Below are positions 1 to 9,033 of a stretch of DNA of 64,000 nucleotides, piece after piece (position 1 is the stretch's first letter; every line of letters starts with the position of its first letter). The DNA is taken from assembly GCA_024742475.1 (NCBI GenBank), contig JANSYI010000009.1:1-64000 (forward strand), written 5' to 3'. The translations under genes were made by a program, and so were the position numbers. The DNA comes from a bacterium (lineage in GTDB: Bacteria; Myxococcota_A; Polyangia; Nannocystales; Nannocystaceae). A model generated the notes under the pieces. That model searched no databases and was not told the DNA's origin. It saw nothing but the letters and a program-made list of their open reading frames with translations.

Positions 1-91
1 ACTCGGCTCCGCTCAGGCCGCTCGCTCGAAACTTCCGCGCCCACTCTCGGCGCTCAGACTTGCTACGACGTCGACTCGCCATGCCTTCCGG

Positions 92-703
92 CTACACCAA
101 GTGCGCCGCATTCGGGGGGAGGCGGCCTGTAGAGGGCTTACGATGCAGGTACTGATGCGCGAGGACCAGACTCTCGTAGTTCGCGTCATTTCGGAGGTTG
201 CATGCTCTCTCGAATGTCCGGCCAAGCATATCGAGCCAGTCTGGAGTGACGCTCGAGATACCAAGGGCTTGAAGTGCCGAATGGGCCGCCTCGCTGGAGA
301 CTTTGTCGTATACCGGTCGAGGTCGCCCATCCTTTACTGTGATGCCGCCGGGAACACGTTTCGGCCACTCGAAACGTCCGGTGTTTCGGAGACATGTCCC
401 GAGCTCGGCATGCCGCGTGGGGTAGCCGCCGTACAGCGCCAACCAGAATAACCGAAGTGCGTGCACGGATGAGTAGTAGGACGCTATTGCGGACCAGTTG
501 GGCTTCGACTCGGCAAGGCTCGTCGCGACGGCTCGGTCGTGCAGCGTTGTGAAGGCGAGGCAAGATGTCGTGTAGATCCACTCCCCAAGACGTTGCTCTG
601 CGAGACTTGTGTCGTCCGGACGCCAGAAGTGGAACCGAGGATGCTCGTCGGGGTTTTCGACCCACTCCTTCCAGTGATTATTGGCAGTGGACCGCCTCGG
701 CAT
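92..703 (-). CDS. HEPN-like small protein, last gene of the defence-like operon
   Basis: A 203-aa protein. Two segments recall the UPF0332/HEPN fold: an aromatic helix with SYYSSVHALRLFW near residues 70-82, and RNDANYES near 170, which fits the family pattern of YYxxFHAAR followed later by R-N-x-A-x-Y. The ATG at 703-701 is preferred to the GTG at 706 because a GGAGG lies five bases upstream of it. Stop and start overlap as TGATG with the helicase gene, so translation is probably coupled. HEPN proteins often act as RNases or as partners of nucleic-acid-sensing complexes, so here it would be an effector or an accessory subunit; that role is inference. I do not see a clean RxxxxH catalytic motif, so nuclease activity is unproven. 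The gene may not be the last of its operon, because the window ends 91 bases further on. Confidence 0.6.
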   Translation of the reverse strand: MPRRSTANNHWKEWVENPDEHPRFHFWRPDDTSLAEQRLGEWIYTTSCLAFTTLHDRAVATSLAESKPNWSAIASYYSSVHALRLFWLALYGGYPTRHAELGTCLRNTGRFEWPKRVPGGITVKDGRPRPVYDKVSSEAAHSALQALGISSVTPDWLDMLGRTFERACNLRNDANYESLVLAHQYLHRKPSTGRLPPNAAHLV

Positions 704-3615
704 CACAACCTCCCCCGCGGCCCCAGATCAATCGCCAACTCCCCCGCCAGCCTCCCGGGCAACTCCGGCGGCTCCGTCTCCTCCATCGCGTACTCCCCAA
801 ACTGCGGCTCCGCCCCCAGCAGGAACTCCAGCCACTTCTCCCGCATCTTCACCACCCGGTACATCCTCTCGTCGATCGTCCCCCGGATCAGCGGGTACAG
901 CACCTCGAGCTTCGCGCTGGACCCCGTGCGCCGCAGCTGCAGGATCCTCGACCCGAGCCGATCCACCCGGCCGATCCGCTGCTCGATCTGCGCCGGGTTC
1001 CAGGCCAGGTCGTGGTGCACGATGCGTCGGCACTGCCGGTGCAGGTCCAGGCCCTCCTGCATCACCTCGTTGGCCACCAGGATCATCGGGAACAGCGGCG
1101 TGTTGAACGCCTCGCGCAGCTTCTCGCGACTCTCACCGTCCTTCGTGTGCCGCACGAAGTCGCCCCGCTTGATCGGGCCATCGAGGATGGACTCCTGCTG
1201 AATCTGATCGCGCGAAACGAAGTACTCCAAGAATCGCTGCAGCAGCATCGACCAAGACACACCCGCGCCGTGCCAGAAGGTGCCGAGCACCCCGAGCAAC
1301 GCCTTCGACTCCACCGTCTCCACCTGCAGCCCAGACACCTTGGCCGCTCGAAGCAGTTGCGGAAGGAACTCGAGCTCCCGATACGTCAGGTATCGCGCGA
1401 GCTGCTCGACCACGCGCACCCGCATGTCGGTCGGAAGCCTGCCCAGCAGGTCGGCGACTTCGTCCCACGCGCTGCCTCGGTCTTCGAGCACCAGCCCCGC
1501 GACCTCCTCGGAGATCTCCCACTGCGGAGTCTCGTCCCCGACCGCGTCGTTCTCGAACGCGTCCTTGGCGAGGTCGAGCCCGAGCGTCAGGTAGTCCGGG
1601 TGCGCGAGCGCAGCCATCACCTCGGCATTGCACTCCACTCTCCGACCCGTTCGTTTCCACAGCGTCAGCGAGGCCTGCTCCACGCACCGCTTCGCGACCT
1701 GGTAGTTCACCCGCTTGGCCGCCGCCGCCGACACCCGCACGCCGCCGCGCAGCCGGTTCGCTTCGGCCACCACCTCCTCGAGGTTTTCGAGGGCCCACTC
1801 CGCGATGGGGACCGCCGTGCGCAGATACGGCTCTCGCAGCGCCAGATAGAGCGCGTCTTGAGACCGATGAAAACGCTGCTGGAGATTCGCATGCCGCCCG
1901 CGGATGCGCTTGTCGTCATCGTCCGCGTGCCCAAAGATCTCCTCGGCCGTCGCGCTGGGGTACACCACCCGCCACTGCTGCAGCATTCGCTCGTCCCACG
2001 CCTTCCGGATCTTGCGCCGCAGCTGCTCGAGCGTCGCCACGCGGGCGCAGAAAATGAGCGTCTTCTCGCCCTTGGCGGCCGCCTCCAGGGCATCCGCCAC
2101 GCCTGCGTCCAGCTTGGGATGACGCTGCGACGACCCGTCGATCTCCTCGAGCACCTCGCGCAAGAGTTCCCGGTATCCCTCGACCTCCGAGGGCATCTCG
2201 CCTCCGCCGCTGCCGCCGCTGCTCATGAGCGCCCCAGCTTTCGCGGCCGCATACGACGAGACCATGTTGATCTCCACGGCCGCCTTGTGTGTGGGTCGGT
2301 GGCGCCGAAACAGCTCCGCGATCAGGCGTTCGTAGATCAAGAACGGCAGCACCGCGTCGCCTTCGGCCTTCAGGCGCTTGGGGTCGTGCTTTCGGTACTC
2401 CCGCTTGTCCTCGCGTAGGCTACGAATCATCCACTGTCGGAACCCGGGCTCGATGACCTCCGACTTGAGCTTCTTCAGCGCCGCGATTTCGCTGCGCACG
2501 ATCGCGAGGCTCTCGTCCTTCGGCGCGTATCCTTCGGGATCCGCGTCGTATCCCCGCGCGAACTCGGCAGCCACCGCGGGGTCGAGCGCGCACCACGTGG
2601 CCTGGAACGTGTCGTACGCCTGCTGATACTCCCGAATCGCGGACAGCAACGCATCCACATCCTCGCTCAGGGTCTTCGGAGCTCCCTTCGCCAGCCCGAA
2701 CAGGCCGAAGACCTCCCGAAGCTCCCCGATGTCGAGCTGGAACGGCGTCGCAGTGAGGAACGCCGCCTTGCGGAACCGCCGCGTGAACACGGTCCGCATG
2801 CCCTGCGAGCGCAGCGAGCGGGAGTTCTTCAGCTTGTGCGCCTCGTCCACGATGAGCAGGTCGATCGTGGGCAGCAGCCGACCCGCCAGTACGAATCGCG
2901 CCCGATACAGCGCGTTGCGGACGGCGTGGGGCTGGTCGAACCCCTCGAGGCCGCCGCGCTCGTACAGGTCATGCAGGCCAGCCCATCCCTCCCGCTTTCT
3001 CCCGCGTGTGAATGCAGCTCCGAGGTGACGTTCGACCTGGTCGAGAGAGAACAGGCCCAGGAACAGCGCCTCTTCCACGTCGACCCGCGCGTAGCCGCCG
3101 TCCTTGAACCGCCGGAAGAGGGCGTTGGCCGTGTGCCCGTGCAGGCCAGCCCAATGACAGTAGAGCGACAGTAGGTAGGCCTGGCTATAGCCGCCCTTGC
3201 CCCCTTGAAACATCGTGACGGGCGCGACGACGATCGGCGCCTCCTTCGTACTCTGCACGAACGTGGACAGCTTCTTCGCGCTGCGGACCTCCCCGCCGAA
3301 GTCGTACATCTGCTTGAACCGCTCGAACTCGTGGACCCACTTGGTGTTGAGGTCCGGACCCGGCGTGATCACCACGATGCGGGCGTTCGGCTTGTGGTGG
3401 CGAATGGCCGCCGCCAGTCCGAGAGCCTCGTAGGTTTTCCCCATGCCGACCTCGTCGGCGAGGATGATGCCCGGTCGCGCGTCCAACGTCTGAAGCGCGC
3501 GGAGAATCGTCTGCTCCTGCCGTTCGATGTCGCGTCTGGGAATCCCGTCTGCGTCCTCGCGGGCGTTCAGATGCAGGAACGTGCGTAGCCACTTGCGGGT
3601 GCGTGCTTCGGTCAT
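703..3615 (-). CDS. SNF2-type superfamily 2 helicase/translocase
   Basis: A 970-aa ATP-driven DNA translocase. Walker A is DEVGMGKT with the Lys at residue 60; motif II is VDEAHKLKN near 255; LTATPF follows as motif III. The C-terminal lobe starts near 515 (TLIFCAR) and ends with QRIGRVDRLGS near 882, the arginine-finger motif VI. About 300 residues separate the first C-lobe strand from motifs V-VI, a large insertion. The start ATG overlaps the stop of the upstream PLD gene (ATGA) and its own stop overlaps the HEPN-like gene. The pairing with a PLD nuclease recalls DrmD/DrmC of DISARM and other restriction-like helicase/PLD systems. No methylase is present in the window. A housekeeping RapA-like role is unlikely given the operon. 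Confidence 0.88.
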   Translation of the reverse strand: MTEARTRKWLRTFLHLNAREDADGIPRRDIERQEQTILRALQTLDARPGIILADEVGMGKTYEALGLAAAIRHHKPNARIVVITPGPDLNTKWVHEFERFKQMYDFGGEVRSAKKLSTFVQSTKEAPIVVAPVTMFQGGKGGYSQAYLLSLYCHWAGLHGHTANALFRRFKDGGYARVDVEEALFLGLFSLDQVERHLGAAFTRGRKREGWAGLHDLYERGGLEGFDQPHAVRNALYRARFVLAGRLLPTIDLLIVDEAHKLKNSRSLRSQGMRTVFTRRFRKAAFLTATPFQLDIGELREVFGLFGLAKGAPKTLSEDVDALLSAIREYQQAYDTFQATWCALDPAVAAEFARGYDADPEGYAPKDESLAIVRSEIAALKKLKSEVIEPGFRQWMIRSLREDKREYRKHDPKRLKAEGDAVLPFLIYERLIAELFRRHRPTHKAAVEINMVSSYAAAKAGALMSSGGSGGGEMPSEVEGYRELLREVLEEIDGSSQRHPKLDAGVADALEAAAKGEKTLIFCARVATLEQLRRKIRKAWDERMLQQWRVVYPSATAEEIFGHADDDDKRIRGRHANLQQRFHRSQDALYLALREPYLRTAVPIAEWALENLEEVVAEANRLRGGVRVSAAAAKRVNYQVAKRCVEQASLTLWKRTGRRVECNAEVMAALAHPDYLTLGLDLAKDAFENDAVGDETPQWEISEEVAGLVLEDRGSAWDEVADLLGRLPTDMRVRVVEQLARYLTYRELEFLPQLLRAAKVSGLQVETVESKALLGVLGTFWHGAGVSWSMLLQRFLEYFVSRDQIQQESILDGPIKRGDFVRHTKDGESREKLREAFNTPLFPMILVANEVMQEGLDLHRQCRRIVHHDLAWNPAQIEQRIGRVDRLGSRILQLRRTGSSAKLEVLYPLIRGTIDERMYRVVKMREKWLEFLLGAEPQFGEYAMEETEPPELPGRLAGELAIDLGPRGRL

Positions 3616-5768
3616 GAGGACACCCCGTAGAAGGCGCGAACGCGCTGCATCCAGGGTTCAGTGCCGCCGGCGCTGGTGAGACGCCCGAGGTCTTCGTCGA
3701 GGTTCTGAAGGAACGTTTGGACGAGTTCTCGCTTCTTCGCCCCGATCGCGTCGTCGGCAAAGGCGACGCTCTTCAGCTCCCGGCGCAGCTCCGCGCCGAA
3801 GAACCAGATCACCTCGGGCGCGTACGGCCCGTTGGACTCGGCGGCCTCCAGCATGCGCGTCCAGACGGCGCTGAGTCCGAGCGCGCCGTCGAGCCGGATC
3901 CGCACCCCTGCCACCGACGTCTCGCGCGCCGCGAGCTCTTCGACCACCGTCCACCACGCTTTGAAGACGTCGGTCGGACCGAAGCCGGAACCGAAGGCCT
4001 CTTCGAGAGCGTCGTCCGGCGCACCCGGGGTGGCTCGCTGCTCGGCGAGCATCGTCGCTCGCTCGTGGCCGATCCGGCGGCTGAGCAAGACGAGGAGATC
4101 GTGAAGCCCGAGAAGACCCTCCCCGGGCCCGACGTGCAGCGCGACGAGGTCGCGGACGAGGATTGGGATTGGGAACGCGTCCGCCCCCACGACGAGGAGC
4201 AACTCTGCCGACTCGCGGTGCAGCTCGAAGCCGGTCACCACGGTTGGCGAGGAAGGCACGCCCGCACCCTCGGCGATCGTTGCGCCTCGGTACTTCAGGG
4301 CCCACGCCGGCAGGTCTGTCGTGGGGTCCCACTCGACCCGCAGCGTCTTCTCGGACGCGTCGTAGGTCGCATCGAGGATCGCGAGACCTCGGTTCGGCGA
4401 CAGCTCCGGGAACTCCCGCTCCTGAACCTGCGTGTGCACCCGCGCGTACGCGACGAGGTTCTCGGCGACGTCCGGCAGCCGAAGGGGCTTGCGGATCCGC
4501 ATGACCAGACAAAGCTCGGCGTTTCCGCCCTTGTCAGTGGACCGCAGAAGGGCACGCCGCGACGCGTTCGCGGACCCGATCACGACCAGCGTCTCCGGGG
4601 CTCCATCTACGGCGTACTGAATCGTCATCAGCTTCGCGTGCAGGGGGCGGTGCAGAGGTCGACCATCGACCAGGCGGGTGCTGGGGTGCAGCCACAACTG
4701 CATCGACCCGAAGCTCGTCTCGGCGGAGGCGAGCGCAGCCGCCGGCGCGAAGATCACGGGGGCACAGACCGGCCATAGCGTCTGCTCCTCGATCGCGTCC
4801 TTCACCCCCTCGAGCGACCAGGTGTCCGGGTCGCCCCACTGGTCGGTGTAGTGGAGCCGCTTGCGCCCGATCTTGGTGGGTACGAGATACTCGACGAACG
4901 GCTCACCCGTCTCCTCGTCGTTGCTCCGCCACGCCCACATGCTGCCCAGGCGGTCTTCGAGCTTCACCGTGTGCGCCTCGGGTTGAACCGGTGGGTTGTC
5001 CCAGAGCACGCCGATGTCGAGCCCCGCGTCCGGTCCCGCGAACTCGCGCAGCTGGCCGAACACCGAGTTCATCGACTCCGCAGCCGCGGCGTCGTCGCGC
5101 TCGAAGAACGGTGCCATCAGTCCGATCCGCTCGACCGTGGCGCCCCGGGGCACGAGGCCGAGGACCTGGCTCAAGAGAGGCTCTCGGGTCGAGTCGACCC
5201 ACTGCACCGGTGCCTCCGCCGAGGCGGACAGCTCTGGCATCCGCCTGCCCACCTCATCGCGCACGAGCGCGTACTGGGAGCCCTTCGTCCTCGCGAGGCT
5301 CGTCAGACGCTCCACGCTGCCCAGGAGCGAGCCGAGCGTCGCGACGTCCTGCGGTTCGTCGTAGTGCAGGTCGAGGGTGACGAAGAGCTCTTCGTTCGTT
5401 CCGTAGCCCCCGAACGTCAGGTTGCCCGAGCCGATATGCACCCGCGCAAACTCCTCGTAGACCAGAAGCGCGAGCTTGGGGTGGAAGACCGGCGTGTGCA
5501 CGTCGAGGAGGTCGTAGGGCAGGCGTCGCCCAGCCTGGCGTTCACCCGCGTCCGCGAATGCGGCGATCGGAGTGACCTGCAGCCGCCGCAGGGCTTCGTC
5601 GTGGTAGCGGACCGGCTGCTCGAGCGGATCGGAGCTCAGTCGGAGGACCGCGCGCAGCACGTGCTCCTCGAAGAAGGACGGGTCGAACCCGTAGGTGAGG
5701 AAGACCGCCCCCAGGCAGTCCTCCTCGGCCGCGAGCCTCTCGAGGGCCTGAGACCGACCGAGGCTCAT
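3612..5768 (-). CDS. Phospholipase D-family (two HKD motif) nuclease-like protein
   Basis: 718 aa. The first HxK motif is FHPKLALLV near residue 94, followed by VHIGSGNLT; the second is LHAKLMTIQ near 376, followed by VVIGSANASRRAL. These are the paired HKD half-sites of the PLD superfamily, where the two His form one active site that cleaves phosphodiesters. No signal peptide is seen, so a cytoplasmic nuclease role fits better than a lipase. A long C-terminal part of about 300 residues has no motif I recognise. I chose the ATG at 5768 because it overlaps the stop of the upstream gene (ATGA); the open frame continues upstream but runs inside that gene. The downstream helicase is coupled in the same way. 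The likely role is DNA cleavage in a helicase-guided defence complex, which is inference. Confidence 0.85.
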   Translation of the reverse strand: MSLGRSQALERLAAEEDCLGAVFLTYGFDPSFFEEHVLRAVLRLSSDPLEQPVRYHDEALRRLQVTPIAAFADAGERQAGRRLPYDLLDVHTPVFHPKLALLVYEEFARVHIGSGNLTFGGYGTNEELFVTLDLHYDEPQDVATLGSLLGSVERLTSLARTKGSQYALVRDEVGRRMPELSASAEAPVQWVDSTREPLLSQVLGLVPRGATVERIGLMAPFFERDDAAAAESMNSVFGQLREFAGPDAGLDIGVLWDNPPVQPEAHTVKLEDRLGSMWAWRSNDEETGEPFVEYLVPTKIGRKRLHYTDQWGDPDTWSLEGVKDAIEEQTLWPVCAPVIFAPAAALASAETSFGSMQLWLHPSTRLVDGRPLHRPLHAKLMTIQYAVDGAPETLVVIGSANASRRALLRSTDKGGNAELCLVMRIRKPLRLPDVAENLVAYARVHTQVQEREFPELSPNRGLAILDATYDASEKTLRVEWDPTTDLPAWALKYRGATIAEGAGVPSSPTVVTGFELHRESAELLLVVGADAFPIPILVRDLVALHVGPGEGLLGLHDLLVLLSRRIGHERATMLAEQRATPGAPDDALEEAFGSGFGPTDVFKAWWTVVEELAARETSVAGVRIRLDGALGLSAVWTRMLEAAESNGPYAPEVIWFFGAELRRELKSVAFADDAIGAKKRELVQTFLQNLDEDLGRLTSAGGTEPWMQRVRAFYGVSS

Positions 5769-7108
5769 CCGACCCTCCCGAGATCGTGAAGCAGGCGTTC
5801 GACGACGCTCAACTTGAAGCCTGGGAACTGGGCCTCGCTCTTGTAGCCGTTGTAGCTGGTGACTTGCAGCAGAAGCTTGTCGTCCTGTTGCCGAAGCCAC
5901 GCACCGCCGCCTCGGCGCGATCGCTGTACGGCGCGGTGGTAGCGAAGGAGACGGTCGAGGGCCGTGGTGCTACTCGCACCAGGGAGCTCCGCAAGGAGAC
6001 GGAGCATTGGCTTGCCGTGGAACTGCAGCTTGCCGAAGGCCTTCGATCCGGGTGCCTCGAGGACCGCCCCGCACGCCGCGGCAAGGCTCGCCGCCTCCTC
6101 GGCCGGGAAAGCAGCACGCGCAGCATCCCCGGCGCCGCAGACCCAGCCTGCACTGTGTACGTGCTCGTATGCCCGGTTGAATCGTGAGAGCAGCTCCTGG
6201 GCGAGCCGCCCGAACACGACCGCTGCGTGGACCTTCTCTCGAAGCGCCGCCGGGAGTGCTCCCCAGCGCCCGGCCTCCATGCCTTCGAGCAGCGCCTCGG
6301 CGTCCAGTGCCTCGTCGTCGGCCGCGGCGATCAGCTGGTGTGAGAGCGCCAAGGTGCTGTCGTCGTGCGCGTTCAAGAAGAGCGCCCGCCACAGTCGATC
6401 CTGCTGCTTGACCCGTTGTCGTCGCGTCAACGAGGACAGCCGAGACATCTTGCCCGCCTTGCGCAGCGTGATCCGACCATGCTTCCGTCCGATCTTCAGT
6501 TTGCTCGTGTCGAGAGCCGCCAGCGCGTAGTCCTCATACTGAGGCACCGCCTGGTTTTCGTCGGGCTCGTCCCAGAACGCGTCGATGATCGCCTTGGCGG
6601 CGGGCGTCGGGCGCAGCGTTCCGGCAAACACCAGCCCGTACGTGCGAAGCGACGAGAGGTACGCGCCGAGGCTGCCCAGTTCGCTCTGACGAGAGATCAG
6701 CGGGAAGTCCAGTGGGAGCGGGCGGTCACCTTCGAACCACGCGCGCGTCGCACCTCGAACGCCCCGCATCGCGTCGCTGTCTCCCCGAGACAGGGGGCCG
6801 CCGTTCGCCTCCAACGTGGCCAGCGCCCAGAACCGTTCCCAGCGCTGAAAGAACTCGGTCCGTGCGTCGTCGGATGCCGGCACCCCGTACCGCTCGCACG
6901 CGCGCCCTGCCAGGTGCAGGCCGTAGAGCACCATCGCGTAGTTCTGCGCGCGGCCCGTTCGGGTGGTGAACCCCGGGAACAGCCACAGACCCACTTGTTG
7001 GCCCAGGTAGTCGAGCGCGAGCGGGTCCTCGGCGGTGAAGTCCGAGTCGAGGTCCGCGGGCGCAGACCAGTACACAGAGTTGGGAAGCGAGTCGAGAGCT
7101 TGAAGCAT
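5765..7108 (-). CDS. DUF6361-like protein, first gene of the defence-like operon
   Basis: 447 aa from the ATG at 7108. Near residues 40-60 it carries LWLFPGFTT followed by RAQNYA. This matches the opening signature I recall for DUF6361 (LFPG-T-T-x-RAR), a family of unknown function seen beside helicase and PLD genes. That assignment is from memory and needs a profile search. The rest is helical and charged with no catalytic motif visible. It is the promoter-proximal gene of the operon and its stop overlaps the start of the PLD gene. The open frame extends to 7768 but that upstream part is low-complexity Arg-rich translation with no conserved look, so I rejected it. The ribosome site before 7108 is weak, so the start could be slightly different. 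It may be a recognition or scaffold subunit. Confidence 0.65.
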   Translation of the reverse strand: MLQALDSLPNSVYWSAPADLDSDFTAEDPLALDYLGQQVGLWLFPGFTTRTGRAQNYAMVLYGLHLAGRACERYGVPASDDARTEFFQRWERFWALATLEANGGPLSRGDSDAMRGVRGATRAWFEGDRPLPLDFPLISRQSELGSLGAYLSSLRTYGLVFAGTLRPTPAAKAIIDAFWDEPDENQAVPQYEDYALAALDTSKLKIGRKHGRITLRKAGKMSRLSSLTRRQRVKQQDRLWRALFLNAHDDSTLALSHQLIAAADDEALDAEALLEGMEAGRWGALPAALREKVHAAVVFGRLAQELLSRFNRAYEHVHSAGWVCGAGDAARAAFPAEEAASLAAACGAVLEAPGSKAFGKLQFHGKPMLRLLAELPGASSTTALDRLLRYHRAVQRSRRGGGAWLRQQDDKLLLQVTSYNGYKSEAQFPGFKLSVVERLLHDLGRVG

Positions 7109-7416
7109 CCTGCAAAGCCGGGCGGCGTTCGGGGAGTGTACTGGCTGTCGCGTCCTCCCGGTCGCGTCGATCGGCCTGCCGAAGCGCAATCCTTCGGGCC
7201 GCTGTCTCGGGGATGAGACACATTCGCCGCGATGGGATCGCGTCGACATGCCGTGTGTTCGGTGCTGGTTGGTTCCTGTCCCTGTTGCCAGGTTCGACTG
7301 AGGGGCTAGCGACCGAGGCCCCACGCTCTCGGCCATCGACGCCCCGCTCGGACCCCTGTCCCTTGCAGCGCCGCGCGCTTGTGCTCGGCGCCCGTTACCG
7401 AGACCATCCCCTCGGC
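7109..7416. other. Intergenic region between divergent operons
   Basis: 308 bases without a supported gene. It separates the minus-strand defence-like operon from the plus-strand OmpA/PG-binding module and must hold both promoters. I see no clear sigma-70 boxes, inverted repeats or small ORF with a good ribosome site. Open frames cross it on both strands but look like GC-driven translation. Confidence 0.5.
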
Positions 7417-9033
7417 ATGGGCGAGATTCGCGTCCACATCGACACCCTGAAGTACACTCGGTCCGGGCTCGCCACGCGAACGCCGCTCGATGTGACGGTT
7501 GGCGAGCACAACCGCGTTGTCTTGGTTCGGCCGACGCGCCGGCCCTCGGCGGCGGCCTCTTACGGAGGATTCCCCGAGGGGGTCTCGTTCCCTGGCCCCG
7601 CGGTCTTGTCGCTACTGCATCACGAGCACATGTCGCTCGACAGCATGGACCTCCTCCGAGATCGTCCCAAGGGCGCCAAGCTCCAGATCTTCGCGCACTG
7701 CGACGCCGCTGGATCCGAGGCCGACAACAAGGCGCTATCGGACCGGCGTGCCAGGGCGACCCACGCACTGATGACGCGGGACGTCCCGGTCATGCTCGAT
7801 GTCGCAAGCGCGGAGGACTGGCCGCCTGAGATCGGTCAGGTGATGCTCCGCAGTCTGGGCCACGACCCCGGACCGATCGACGGAAAGTTCGAGGAGCTAA
7901 CCTCGACAGCGACCCGCGCTTTTCAAGAAGACTATGCGGCCGGAGTGTTCCACCGCGACAGGGACACCCTCCACCATGCGCAACTCGAGGCGGACGGGGA
8001 GCTAGGTCCGAAGACGATGGAGGCTCTCATCGACGCCTACGTGTCCAAATGGTCTCCAGAGGTACCTCCGGAGCAATTCCTCGAGGCCCATCCGCTCGCG
8101 GGATGTGGGGCCAACAACGCTGCGTTCCCCTCTCGCGACAACCCCGGCAACCGTCGAGTATCCCTGGTCGTGCACGCCCAGGCACCAGAGTTTCCAGACG
8201 CGACGACTTGCCGCGAGGGGGACCCCATGGCATGCCCTGTCGTCGACGAAGCCCTCCATCGATGCATGTGGTACCGGGAGCACGTCGCCGAGACCCCGCA
8301 CGCTCGCGCAGTCTTTCACCTCTTCGAACCGTCCTGGCTGCGACTACCAAACGGTGGCCACCTGTTGAGCGTCCTCACCAACGTCCCCGACGAGGAGTCT
8401 GTGGTCTTCGAAGTCTTCCGCGCTGCTTCGGTCGTCGGCCCGTCCGGGCTCGGCGATGACGTCGATCTTGGAGGCCTCGTGATGGAGGCCGTGACGGTCT
8501 CTCCCGTGCTCGGGGTGGCGCAGGTCGTCTTGGCGCCTACAGCCGCGGAGGCGATCCCTGAGCTCGACAGGCCGGTCATGGAAGAATTTGGCCAAGAGAT
8601 CGACGTGCCTACGTTCCGGGCCACCCATCCGCGCTCCGGCGCGCGCATCCATGCGCCGCTCTCTCGCCCGCGGATCGTCGTCCTCTTCCAATCCCGCGCG
8701 CGAGCAGCCGGAACCTTCGACCAGCTCGAGCTCGAGCTCATCGCAGACGGGCGATCATCGCGCACTCCGGCCCGCGCGGCGCGTCCATATGCAGACGGGT
8801 ACGACGCGGTGACGTTCTCCGACTTCGGCCAAGCCGAGAGTGTCGATCTCCTGGCTCATGCCGGCGAAGGCGCGCCGCGAGTTCTCTTGGCCGGGGCTAA
8901 GCTGATCGATCTCGAGAGAATCGAGTCCTCGCCCGGCCTGGTCCCCACCGTTCCAGACCCACCTCAACCGGCGGGCGCCGTTCCCCGTTCGGTTGCAACC
9001 GCCCCCCCATTCCAAGATCCGGTGATCCTATGA
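7417..9033 (+). CDS. OmpA-like protein with nested peptidoglycan-binding domain
   Basis: 538 aa from the ATG at 7417. Residues about 88-113 hold the central OmpA-like strand and helix (LQIFAHCDAAG, then DRRARA). The final OmpA element GNRRVSLVV comes only near residue 244. Between them lies a PG_binding_1-type repeat, from LGHDPGPIDGKF to DGELGPKTMEAL (about 140-205). The same nested layout occurs in the 1582-aa protein at 22458. The C-terminal 290 residues are not recognised. No signal peptide is visible from this start; the frame opens earlier (7213) but that part looks non-coding. The stop overlaps the next start (ATGA). A role at the cell wall, possibly as a carrier for a secreted effector, is inferred. 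Confidence 0.7.
   Translation: MGEIRVHIDTLKYTRSGLATRTPLDVTVGEHNRVVLVRPTRRPSAAASYGGFPEGVSFPGPAVLSLLHHEHMSLDSMDLLRDRPKGAKLQIFAHCDAAGSEADNKALSDRRARATHALMTRDVPVMLDVASAEDWPPEIGQVMLRSLGHDPGPIDGKFEELTSTATRAFQEDYAAGVFHRDRDTLHHAQLEADGELGPKTMEALIDAYVSKWSPEVPPEQFLEAHPLAGCGANNAAFPSRDNPGNRRVSLVVHAQAPEFPDATTCREGDPMACPVVDEALHRCMWYREHVAETPHARAVFHLFEPSWLRLPNGGHLLSVLTNVPDEESVVFEVFRAASVVGPSGLGDDVDLGGLVMEAVTVSPVLGVAQVVLAPTAAEAIPELDRPVMEEFGQEIDVPTFRATHPRSGARIHAPLSRPRIVVLFQSRARAAGTFDQLELELIADGRSSRTPARAARPYADGYDAVTFSDFGQAESVDLLAHAGEGAPRVLLAGAKLIDLERIESSPGLVPTVPDPPQPAGAVPRSVATAPPFQDPVIL

Noticed and set aside
565-2418. 617-aa plus-strand open frame
   Set aside because: Antisense to the helicase gene; no domain and biased composition.
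92-7108. Assignment of the left operon to classical DISARM
   Set aside because: Only the helicase/PLD pairing fits. DrmA, DrmB and a methylase are absent from the window.
7109-7768. N-terminal extension of the DUF6361-like gene
   Set aside because: Upstream translation is Arg/Pro-rich, overlaps the start of the divergent gene and lacks any conserved look.
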